This document shows positions 26,571 to 33,447 of a stretch of DNA of 64,000 bases, one piece after another. A program made the position numbers and the translations under genes. The DNA is from an uncultured Paracoccaceae bacterium. Its GTDB lineage: Bacteria > Pseudomonadota > Alphaproteobacteria > Rhodobacterales > Rhodobacteraceae. Under the pieces are notes generated by a model. The model did no database searches. It worked only from the letters and a program-made list of their open reading frames with translations, and was not told where the DNA came from. Location: NCBI GenBank assembly GCA_947500055.1, contig CANMQO010000006.1, positions 124,001 to 188,000 of the forward strand, read 5' to 3'. How positions within the stretch are numbered: position 1 is the first letter of the stretch; each line of letters begins with the position of its first letter.

Positions 26571-26939
26571 TTAACCCAGGACGGAGTATCCGCGCCCTTG
26601 CATGCAGCGCATGAGAACCACGCGCCGATCATCAAGGTTTTCGATCTTCGCACCGGCAGCACCGGTTGCTGCACCAACTGCCGCACCGGCGATCAGACCC
26701 TCACCCACATCGCCGCTATCGGAATCGAGCGCACCAGCAAGCCCGCCGATGATTGCGCCTGATCCTGCCTCCCAACGGGTATTTCCGTTGTCATAGTTCC
26801 TTGCGATGTTGCGGCACTCGGTCTCGTCTTGCACCAGTTGTGGTGTCCGGGGGGCATCGATTGTCAGTGCCCGCTCAACCGGTGGCGGGCCGCAGGCCAC
26901 AAGCGTCGTTCCGGCAAGCATCATCATGATCAGTCGCAT
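26571..26939 (-). CDS. Glycine-zipper lipoprotein
   Basis: This 122-residue protein starts MRLIMMMLAGTTLVAC, where Cys16 is a lipobox cysteine. A glycine-rich stretch (GAIIGGLAGALDSDSGDVG, then GLIAGAAVGAATGAAGA) follows, as in outer-membrane glycine-zipper lipoproteins. It ends LMRCMQGRGYSVLG, typical of small Rhodobacterales lipoproteins. The ATG at 26939 has AAGGA eight bases upstream. Function unknown; envelope role inferred. It is convergent with tauR. Confidence 0.78.
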   Translation of the reverse strand: MRLIMMMLAGTTLVACGPPPVERALTIDAPRTPQLVQDETECRNIARNYDNGNTRWEAGSGAIIGGLAGALDSDSGDVGEGLIAGAAVGAATGAAGAKIENLDDRRVVLMRCMQGRGYSVLG

Positions 26940-27014
26940 TTCGCGCATCCTTTTGTTGTTTTCGGAGCGTTGTCTAAAAAAGTGAACTTTGCGCGTCAAG
27001 TAAAAAGTTTTATG

Positions 27015-27026
27015 TTTTACGTAAAA
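27015..27026. promoter_or_regulatory. 12-bp AT palindrome, candidate operator
   Basis: TTTTACGTAAAA is a perfect palindrome in an AT-rich tract, 79 bases upstream of the DUF2975 gene and 75 bases upstream of the lipoprotein start on the other strand. It is a candidate binding site for the HTH protein encoded at 27626; no second copy is evident. Confidence 0.4.
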
Positions 27027-27105
27027 TTATCAAACCATATCGACATATTGACGCATCATCGCGCTACGCTTACACCGGGTACCTAGAGCCAAGATGGAGT
27101 AGAGC

Positions 27106-27615
27106 ATGTCAACAATTGTACGCATCATCATGGTGTTAAGTCTTTTCATGCTTGCCTTGTTCCTCGCGGCCGCGATTGTGCTGGCGTTTTTCGGCGATAT
27201 GGAACTGCTTTTCGACATCATGGATATACCGGAGGAGCCAGTGACACCGCCAAGCTGGTCCTTGTTTCTTTTTGGTGTTGCAATTTCGATCGGATTATAT
27301 GGGCTTGGCCGGGCCTTCTGGGGTGTCCACCAGTTGCTACGGCGGGTGGTGCTGAGCAATTTTGAGCTGATCGCCGTCAATGTTGGCCGTATCGCAACCG
27401 GCCTTCTGATTTACTGGTTTGCGATTTGCATCGCCGTTTATGTGATGCCCCCATTGGTGATGTGGAACGTTGCCGATTTCAGTTGGGAGGTCGTCGACTA
27501 CATTCCGTTTGGCGATGAAATCATCCTTTTCATTCTGGGTATTGCCCTTTGGGCCGTAACCGGCCCATTACGTCACGCACATGAGGTGCAAACTGAAAAC
27601 GACCATTTTCTATAA
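27106..27615 (+). CDS. DUF2975 family membrane protein
   Basis: This 169-residue protein has four hydrophobic helices (about 5-30, 50-70, 92-115 and 145-160). Length, topology and the GLYGLGRAFWGVHQLLRR stretch fit DUF2975. In many bacteria DUF2975 genes are paired with a small Cro/CI-type HTH gene, as here, where the HTH gene follows 10 bases later. Function unknown. The membrane protein may sequester or sense for the regulator; this is inference. Confidence 0.72.
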   Translation: MSTIVRIIMVLSLFMLALFLAAAIVLAFFGDMELLFDIMDIPEEPVTPPSWSLFLFGVAISIGLYGLGRAFWGVHQLLRRVVLSNFELIAVNVGRIATGLLIYWFAICIAVYVMPPLVMWNVADFSWEVVDYIPFGDEIILFILGIALWAVTGPLRHAHEVQTENDHFL

Positions 27616-27625
27616 GGGTTAAGAC

Positions 27626-27853
27626 ATGGCCATCGTCATCAATCTTGACCTGATGCTCGTCAAGAAAAAGGTATCGTCGCGGGAACTGGCCGCAGCGATT
27701 GGTCTGACCGAGACCAATTTATCCCTGATCAAATCGGGCAAGGTGAAGGGGGTTCGCTTTAACACGTTGAATGCGATCTGCGCCTATCTGGAGTGCCAGC
27801 CGGGTGACATACTTGAGTTTGTGCCGGATGATCCGGATAGCGAGGCTGGCTGA
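27626..27853 (+). CDS. Small Cro/CI-type HTH regulator (YozG-like)
   Basis: This 75-residue protein is a single HTH domain: MAIVINLDLMLVKKKVSSRE, then ELAAAIGLTETNLSLIKSGK, then FNTLNAICAYLECQPGDILEF. This is the compact HTH_26/YozG type that accompanies DUF2975 membrane proteins. It starts 10 bases after that gene, with AAGGG upstream. It probably regulates its own operon. Whether it affects the flanking taurine genes is unknown. Confidence 0.85.
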   Translation: MAIVINLDLMLVKKKVSSRELAAAIGLTETNLSLIKSGKVKGVRFNTLNAICAYLECQPGDILEFVPDDPDSEAG

Positions 27854-27914
27854 GGCGCGCGCCGTTACACATGAATGCGCATTATTGAGACTAGAAGTCT
27901 CATGTAGAATCGCA

Positions 27915-27947
27915 CTGGACCTAATAGCCCTTCCAAATTGGACCTAA
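27915..27947 (+). promoter_or_regulatory. Phased TauR-like sites upstream of xsc
   Basis: CTGGACCTAA (27915-27924) and TTGGACCTAA (27938-27947) are direct repeats 23 bases apart, start to start. Orientation and spacing match the pair before tpa. They end 93 bases upstream of the xsc ATG. This fits one TauR dimer bridging two turns of DNA, upstream of or overlapping a -35 region. Confidence 0.8.
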
Positions 27948-28040
27948 CGCAACATTGTTCCAGAACATAATGTCGCGCCTGAGAGACGGGGCTTCTGGCC
28001 ACGTGATCAAGTGATCCAATAAAGGGAAGGACCCATTGTC

Positions 28041-29813
28041 ATGAAGATGACTACCGAAGAAGCTTTCGTCAAAACGCTGCAGGCCCACGGCATCCGCCAC
28101 GCATTCGGGATCATCGGGTCCGCCATGATGCCAATCTCCGACATCTTCCCTGCTGCCGGGATCACATTCTGGGACTGCGCCCATGAAGGCAGCGCGGGCA
28201 TGATGGCCGATGGCTACACCCGTGCCACTGGTGAAATGTCGATGATGATCGCCCAGAACGGCCCCGGCATCACAAACTTTGTCACCGCTGTCAAAACCGC
28301 CTATTGGAACCACACCCCATGTCTGCTGGTCACCCCGCAGGCCGCCAACAAGACCATCGGTCAGGGCGGCTTCCAGGAAATGGAGCAGATGAACGCGTTC
28401 AAGGATTGTGTGGCCTATCAGGAAGAAGTTCGCGACCCGACCCGGATCTGTGAAGTTCTCGCTCGGGTGATCGCCAAGGCGCACCGTATGTCCGGCCCCG
28501 CCCAGATCAACATCCCGCGCGATTTCTGGACCCAAGTGGTTGATATCGAGATCCCCCAGCCGGTCGAGTTTGAATCAAGCCCAGGCGGAGGAACATCCAT
28601 CGCCAAGGCTGCTGAACTGCTATCGTCTGCGAAGTTCCCTGTCATCCTGAACGGCGCCGGTGTTGTGCTGGCCGAAGGTGGCATTGAAGCCTCCAAGGTG
28701 CTGGCCGAGAAGTTGGACGCCCCGGTTTGCGTCGGCTACCAGCATAATGACGCCTTCCCAGGCAATCACCCGCTTTTTGCAGGTCCTTTGGGATATAACG
28801 GTTCGAAGGCCGGGATGGAGCTGATCAGCAAGGCCGATGTCGTGCTGGCATTGGGCACACGTCTGAACCCGTTCTCGACCCTGCCCGGTTACGGCATCGA
28901 CTACTGGCCGACAGATGCAAAGGTTATTCAGGTTGACCTGAACCCCGACCGCATCGGCCTGACCAAGAAGGTCACAGTTGGTATCGTCGGCGACGCAACC
29001 AAGGTTGCCCAAGGGATCACCGCAGCGCTTTCCGACGATGCGGGTGACGCTGGCCGTGAAGAACGCAAGGCGCTGATCGCACAGACGAAATCCGCATGGG
29101 CGCAGGAATTGTCATCGCTTGACCACGAGCAGGACGATCCCGGCACCACCTGGAACGAACGTGCCCGCGCCGCCCGCCCCGACTGGATGTCACCCCGTCA
29201 GGCATGGCGCGCCATCCAGGCCGCAATGCCGGAAAACGCGATCATCTCGTCCGATATCGGCAATAACTGCGCGATTGGTAATGCCTATCCGTCCTTCCCA
29301 TCCGGTCGTAAGTACCTGGCCCCCGGCCTGTTTGGCCCATGTGGTTATGGCCTGCCTTCCATCGTTGGCGCAAAAATCGGCCAGCCTGATGTTCCCGTGA
29401 TCGGTTTTTCCGGTGACGGTGCCTTTGGCATCGCGGTGAACGAACTGACGGCTATCGGTCGCGACGAATGGCCCGCCATCACGCAGATCGTTTTCCGCAA
29501 CTACCAGTGGGGTGCGGAAAAGCGGAACTCGACCCTGTGGTTTGATGACAACTTTGTCGGCACAGAGCTGGACATGAAAGTGTCTTATGCCGGTATCGCG
29601 CAGGCTTGCGGTCTGAAAGGTGTCCAGGCCAAGACCATGGAAGAGCTGACGGCGGCCCTGAACCAGGCGATCAAGGATCAGATGGAAAACAACACAACCA
29701 CACTGATCGAGGTCATCCTGAACCAGGAACTGGGTGAGCCTTTCCGCCGCGACGCGATGAAGAAACCTGTCCGTGTGGCTGGTATCAACAAAGCCGACAT
29801 GGCAGCCGAGTAA
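28041..29813 (+). CDS. xsc: Sulfoacetaldehyde acetyltransferase
   Basis: This 590-residue thiamine-diphosphate enzyme cleaves sulfoacetaldehyde with phosphate to acetyl phosphate and sulfite. It opens MKMTTEEAFVKTLQAHGIRH. The N-terminal catalytic-Glu region is FWDCAHEGSAGMMADGYTR. The C-terminal ThDP motif runs GFSGDGAFGIAVNEL to NYQWGAEKRN. It is the first gene of an operon with a TSUP carrier, pta, ackA, a second TSUP and soeABC, which process both products. Confidence 0.96.
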   Translation: MKMTTEEAFVKTLQAHGIRHAFGIIGSAMMPISDIFPAAGITFWDCAHEGSAGMMADGYTRATGEMSMMIAQNGPGITNFVTAVKTAYWNHTPCLLVTPQAANKTIGQGGFQEMEQMNAFKDCVAYQEEVRDPTRICEVLARVIAKAHRMSGPAQINIPRDFWTQVVDIEIPQPVEFESSPGGGTSIAKAAELLSSAKFPVILNGAGVVLAEGGIEASKVLAEKLDAPVCVGYQHNDAFPGNHPLFAGPLGYNGSKAGMELISKADVVLALGTRLNPFSTLPGYGIDYWPTDAKVIQVDLNPDRIGLTKKVTVGIVGDATKVAQGITAALSDDAGDAGREERKALIAQTKSAWAQELSSLDHEQDDPGTTWNERARAARPDWMSPRQAWRAIQAAMPENAIISSDIGNNCAIGNAYPSFPSGRKYLAPGLFGPCGYGLPSIVGAKIGQPDVPVIGFSGDGAFGIAVNELTAIGRDEWPAITQIVFRNYQWGAEKRNSTLWFDDNFVGTELDMKVSYAGIAQACGLKGVQAKTMEELTAALNQAIKDQMENNTTTLIEVILNQELGEPFRRDAMKKPVRVAGINKADMAAE

Positions 29814-29816
29814 TCG

Positions 29817-30563
29817 GTGCCATTCGATCTTGGCCCCGGAACGCTGGCGGCCCTTGCAATTGCATTGCTGGGGGCCGCCTTTGTCCGGGGCTATTCGGGC
29901 TTCGGGTTTTCGGCGATTTTCATCGCCTTTGCCGCCCTGCTGACAAATCCGCTCCCTCTGATCCCGGTGGTATTTTCATGCGAGATGCTCATGACCGTCT
30001 TTCAGGCCCGCGGCATTCGCGGCCATGTGGACTGGCGGCGCGTTTTTGCATTGCTGGCGGGGGCCGCCGTGGTGCTGCCTGTCTCTGTCTGGTTCATCCT
30101 GTCATTGGGCGAAGGGACCGTGCGATTGGCCGTATCGGGCATCGTGTTGGTGATGTCGCTGGTCCTGTTGTCAGGCTGGACCTTGCAACGCACCATCCGC
30201 GCCCCCGGTCATTTCGGCGTCGGCATGGTGTCAGGCCTGTGCAACAGCGCGGGGATCGGTGGTTTACCGGTTGCCGCCTTCATGGCCGCCCAACCGATGC
30301 AGGCCGCCCGGTTTCGCGCCACGATGATTGTGTATCTGACCGGACTCGACCTGATTACCATGCCGCTTTTATGGGCCGGTGGCCTGGTCACATGGGAAAC
30401 CGCGCTTGGCGTTGGTCTGGCCTTTCCCCTGCTCGGGCTGGGCGTCTGGCTGGGCGGGCGTCAGTTTCTTGCGGCTTCCCCTTCGACATTCCGCCAGTTT
30501 GCGGTGATGTTGCTGTTGACGCTGTCCCTGCTTGGACTGCTACGCGCCGTTTTAAGGATTTGA
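29817..30563 (+). CDS. TSUP family anion exporter (TauE/SafE-like), copy 1
   Basis: This 248-residue protein of about eight hydrophobic helices shows the TSUP repeats: GAAFVRGYSGFGFSAIF at the N-terminus and GLCNSAGIGGLPVAAFMAAQPM in the second half. TSUP members next to xsc (TauE, TauZ) are taken to export sulfite or sulfate released from sulfonates. The start is GTG at 29817, three bases after the xsc stop, so translation is probably coupled. A second TSUP gene lies downstream; they are not close copies. Substrate is inferred from context. Confidence 0.87.
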   Translation: MPFDLGPGTLAALAIALLGAAFVRGYSGFGFSAIFIAFAALLTNPLPLIPVVFSCEMLMTVFQARGIRGHVDWRRVFALLAGAAVVLPVSVWFILSLGEGTVRLAVSGIVLVMSLVLLSGWTLQRTIRAPGHFGVGMVSGLCNSAGIGGLPVAAFMAAQPMQAARFRATMIVYLTGLDLITMPLLWAGGLVTWETALGVGLAFPLLGLGVWLGGRQFLAASPSTFRQFAVMLLLTLSLLGLLRAVLRI

Positions 30564-30564
30564 C

Positions 30565-31500
30565 ATGACATCACCGTTTCTTTCCACCCGCGAGGCCGTC
30601 GCCCCGCAAGACCTGATCGACCGGGCCAAGCGGTTTGGCGCACCAAGGGTCGCCATCGCCCGTGCCGGGGCGCCGCTGCCGATGGAAGCCGCGGAAGATG
30701 CCACCAAGGCAAGCATCATGGTACCTGTGTTTGTGGGTGAGGCCGATATGATCCGAGCTGAGGCCGCGAAGCTGGATTGGGATATCTCTGCCTATGCCCT
30801 GCATGACACGACAGGCGAGGAAGAGGCGGGCCGTACCGCTGCCGCCTTGTGCGGTGCGGGCGAGGCGGATGTGCTGATGAAGGGCCAACTCCACACGGAT
30901 GTGTTCATGAAATCCGCCGTGTCGCGCGATGCGGGGCTGCGCACCGGCGCGCGCTTTGTCCACATCTTTCACATCACCCATCCTGACGGTGGCAAGCCGA
31001 TCCTGATTTCTGATGCCGCCGTCAACGTGGCACCCAACATCGAAACCCGCCAATCATCGATTGTCGAGGTAAAGGATCTGCTGAACCGCTTGGGCAATGA
31101 CCGGCCCAGGATTGCGATATTATCCGCCACAGAGAGCGCTATTCCGTCGGTGCCGTCTTCCATGGACGGGCATGAATTGGCGGAATGGGCACGTGCAAAT
31201 GTTGACGGCGTTGATGTATCCGGCCCTCTGGCGCTTGACCTGATCATGTCGCCCAAGGCTGTGGCCACCAAAAAGCTGACTGACGATCCGGTGGCGGGGC
31301 AAGCCGATGCAATCATCGTGCCGGATATCGTGTCGGGCAATGCCCTGTTCAAAGCGTTTGTCTATCTGACGGGCGGTTGTGCGGCGGGTGTTGTGACCGG
31401 GGCCAAAGTGCCGATCTTGCTGACATCACGTGCAGACCCGCCTGCGGCGCGGATCGCCTCGGCAGCGTTGGCTGCGATTAAATGTGGATTGCCGAAATGA
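30565..31500 (+). CDS. pta: Phosphate acetyltransferase
   Basis: This 311-residue protein is of the short PTA_PTB type. It contains DVLMKGQLHTDVFMK, ILISDAAVNVAPNIE, GPLALDLIMSPKA and IIVPDIVSGNALFKAFVYLTG, characteristic of phosphotransacetylases. It converts the acetyl phosphate from Xsc to acetyl-CoA. It starts one base after the TSUP stop. This short form is the one usually found in xsc operons of Rhodobacterales. Confidence 0.93.
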   Translation: MTSPFLSTREAVAPQDLIDRAKRFGAPRVAIARAGAPLPMEAAEDATKASIMVPVFVGEADMIRAEAAKLDWDISAYALHDTTGEEEAGRTAAALCGAGEADVLMKGQLHTDVFMKSAVSRDAGLRTGARFVHIFHITHPDGGKPILISDAAVNVAPNIETRQSSIVEVKDLLNRLGNDRPRIAILSATESAIPSVPSSMDGHELAEWARANVDGVDVSGPLALDLIMSPKAVATKKLTDDPVAGQADAIIVPDIVSGNALFKAFVYLTGGCAAGVVTGAKVPILLTSRADPPAARIASAALAAIKCGLPK

Positions 31501-31517
31501 CCTCGCGGATTGATCAT

Positions 31518-31586
31518 GAGGTCCCGGGTCAAGCCCGGGACGGGGTTATCTTGGTGTCACCCGTCCCGGGCTTGACCCGGGACCTC
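31518..31586. repeat. Perfect inverted repeat with 27-base arms
   Basis: Left arm 31518-31544 begins GAGGTCCCGGGTCAAGCC. Right arm 31560-31586 is its exact reverse complement. The loop has 15 bases. It sits in the 106-base gap between pta and ackA, inside the operon. The left arm recurs base for base at 38079-38105. It looks like a REP-type dispersed palindrome and could modulate ackA expression. Confidence 0.9.
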
Positions 31587-31606
31587 CGCCTTGGGCGGGT
31601 CACCGC

Positions 31607-32671
31607 ATGATCCTTGTACTCAACGCCGGTTCATCCTCGCTCAAGATCGAGGTGTTTGATGAAAGCCTTGGTTCCATCATTTCAGGTCGTGTCACAAACC
31701 TTGGGACTGTGGGAGAATTAAAGCTCGGCGACAGCACAACCGAGGTCGAAACCCGCGACCATGCCGATGCGCTGGCCCGGATGCTGGCGACACTGGATGA
31801 CGCAGGTTATCCGCTGACCGCGTTTCGTGCCGCCGCCCACCGTGTTGTGCATGGTGGCACGATCCTGACACAACCCGCCCGCCTGACCCCGCCGGTGATC
31901 AAGGCCATCGAAAGCGTCATTCCGCTTGCCCCGCTGCATAACCCCAACAACCTTGCTGGCATCTATGCCTTGCAGGAAACCGCCCCCGACATGCCGCAAT
32001 ATTGCAGCTTTGGGACCGCATTCCACGCCACGAACTCCGACATCGCCGTGCGCTATGCGATCCCGCAGACCCATCATGATGCTGGCATCCGCCGCTATGG
32101 GTTTCACGGGCTGTCTTACGCCAATATGGTGGCTGATTTCGGACCTGACCTGCCCGCCCGCCTGCTTGCGTTCCATCTGGGCAACGGCACCAGCCTTTGC
32201 GCCATTCATGACGGTCAGTCGATTGCGACTTCAATGGGGTATTCGCCCCTGTCCGGCCTGACCATGGGCACACGCTCTGGCGATATCGACGGGGCTGCCG
32301 TGCTGCGCATGTCCAAATCGCTGGGCGAGGATGAGACGGACCGGATGCTCAACAAGAACTCCGGCCTGCAAGCGCTGGCGGGCGACAACAATATGAAAAC
32401 CCTGCTGGAACGCGATGACGCCGCCGCCAAGTTCGCGGTAGAGCATTTCTGTTACTGGGCGGCGCGCCATGCCGGATCTGCCATTGTGGCGATGGGCGGG
32501 GTAGATGCGGTCGCCTTTACCGGGGGGATCGGTGAAAACGCCGCCTCGATCCGCGACCGGATCATGGAACTGCTGACCTGTTTTGGTGATCTGCCGGTGC
32601 ATGTGATCGTGGCGGACGAGGAAAAACAAATCGCCCGCGACGCACTTGCCCTGATGGCGGAGGGACGCTGA
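31607..32671 (+). CDS. ackA: Acetate kinase
   Basis: This 354-residue ASKHA-fold kinase makes ATP from acetyl phosphate, or the reverse. MILVLNAGSSSLKIEVFDE at the start, RYGFHGLSYANMV, FHLGNGTSLCAI, MGTRSGDIDGAAVL and FTGGIGENAASIR are AckA signatures. It is somewhat shorter than the usual roughly 400 residues, but no core motif is missing. In the operon it offers an ATP-yielding route for acetyl phosphate from Xsc, next to Pta. Confidence 0.94.
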   Translation: MILVLNAGSSSLKIEVFDESLGSIISGRVTNLGTVGELKLGDSTTEVETRDHADALARMLATLDDAGYPLTAFRAAAHRVVHGGTILTQPARLTPPVIKAIESVIPLAPLHNPNNLAGIYALQETAPDMPQYCSFGTAFHATNSDIAVRYAIPQTHHDAGIRRYGFHGLSYANMVADFGPDLPARLLAFHLGNGTSLCAIHDGQSIATSMGYSPLSGLTMGTRSGDIDGAAVLRMSKSLGEDETDRMLNKNSGLQALAGDNNMKTLLERDDAAAKFAVEHFCYWAARHAGSAIVAMGGVDAVAFTGGIGENAASIRDRIMELLTCFGDLPVHVIVADEEKQIARDALALMAEGR

Positions 32672-32673
32672 GC

Positions 32674-33435
32674 ATGGAAAGCCTGCTGCGCATCACCGAT
32701 CTGACCGGACAGGAATTTGCAATTCTGACCGTCATCGTTGTGCTGGCCGGTTTGGTGCGTGGATTTTCGGGTTTTGCTCTCTCGGCGATGATCATGGCGA
32801 CCGCTATCCTGATCCTGCCACCGATCGAGCTGTTGCCGATGCTGTGGTGGCTTGAGATGAGCGCATCGCTTTTGATGCTGAAAGGCGGCTGGGCAGATGC
32901 AGATCGGGGGACGGCAATCGGCCTTGTCATCGGCTCGACGGCCGGATGGCCATTGGGATTGTGGTTGACCGTTACCCTGCCGGTTGAAACCTCCAAGCTG
33001 ATCGCGCTCAGCGTTATCATTGTGCTGGCCGCATCACAGCTGAGCAAATTGAAATTGCCATTTCTGGCGACCAAGCCAGGGCTCTACGGCACCGGGATTG
33101 TCGCGGGGATTGTCAGCGGGCTTGCCCATGTGGGCGGGATGGTTGTCGCCCTTTATGTGCTGGCAAGCGACGCACCCGCGCGGCAGATGCGCGGCTCGCT
33201 TGTCCTGTTTCTGTTTCTTGGCTCCCTTACCTCCATGATCACATTGCTTGCTTTTGGGGTCATGGATTTCTCCGGCATCACACGCGGGCTTGTCTTTGCG
33301 CTGCCCACGCTGCTCGGCGTATATCTGGGGCAAAAGATGTTTATACCGACGCTTGCTCAATACTATCGGCCATTCTGCCTCGCGCTGCTATGCGTTCTGG
33401 CAGGCGCGGGCCTGATCCGTACCACGCTTTTTTGA
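32674..33435 (+). CDS. TSUP family anion exporter (TauE/SafE-like), copy 2
   Basis: This 253-residue protein of about eight hydrophobic helices has the TSUP motif GLVRGFSGFALSAMIMATAIL near residue 25 and GIVSGLAHVGGMVVALYVLA in the second half. It differs clearly from the copy at 29817, so it is not a recent duplicate. The start lies two bases after the ackA stop and the end 12 bases before soeA. That position suggests sulfite or sulfate export, perhaps as a safety valve; the substrate is unproven. Confidence 0.86.
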   Translation: MESLLRITDLTGQEFAILTVIVVLAGLVRGFSGFALSAMIMATAILILPPIELLPMLWWLEMSASLLMLKGGWADADRGTAIGLVIGSTAGWPLGLWLTVTLPVETSKLIALSVIIVLAASQLSKLKLPFLATKPGLYGTGIVAGIVSGLAHVGGMVVALYVLASDAPARQMRGSLVLFLFLGSLTSMITLLAFGVMDFSGITRGLVFALPTLLGVYLGQKMFIPTLAQYYRPFCLALLCVLAGAGLIRTTLF

Positions 33436-33447
33436 AAGGTTTGCCTC

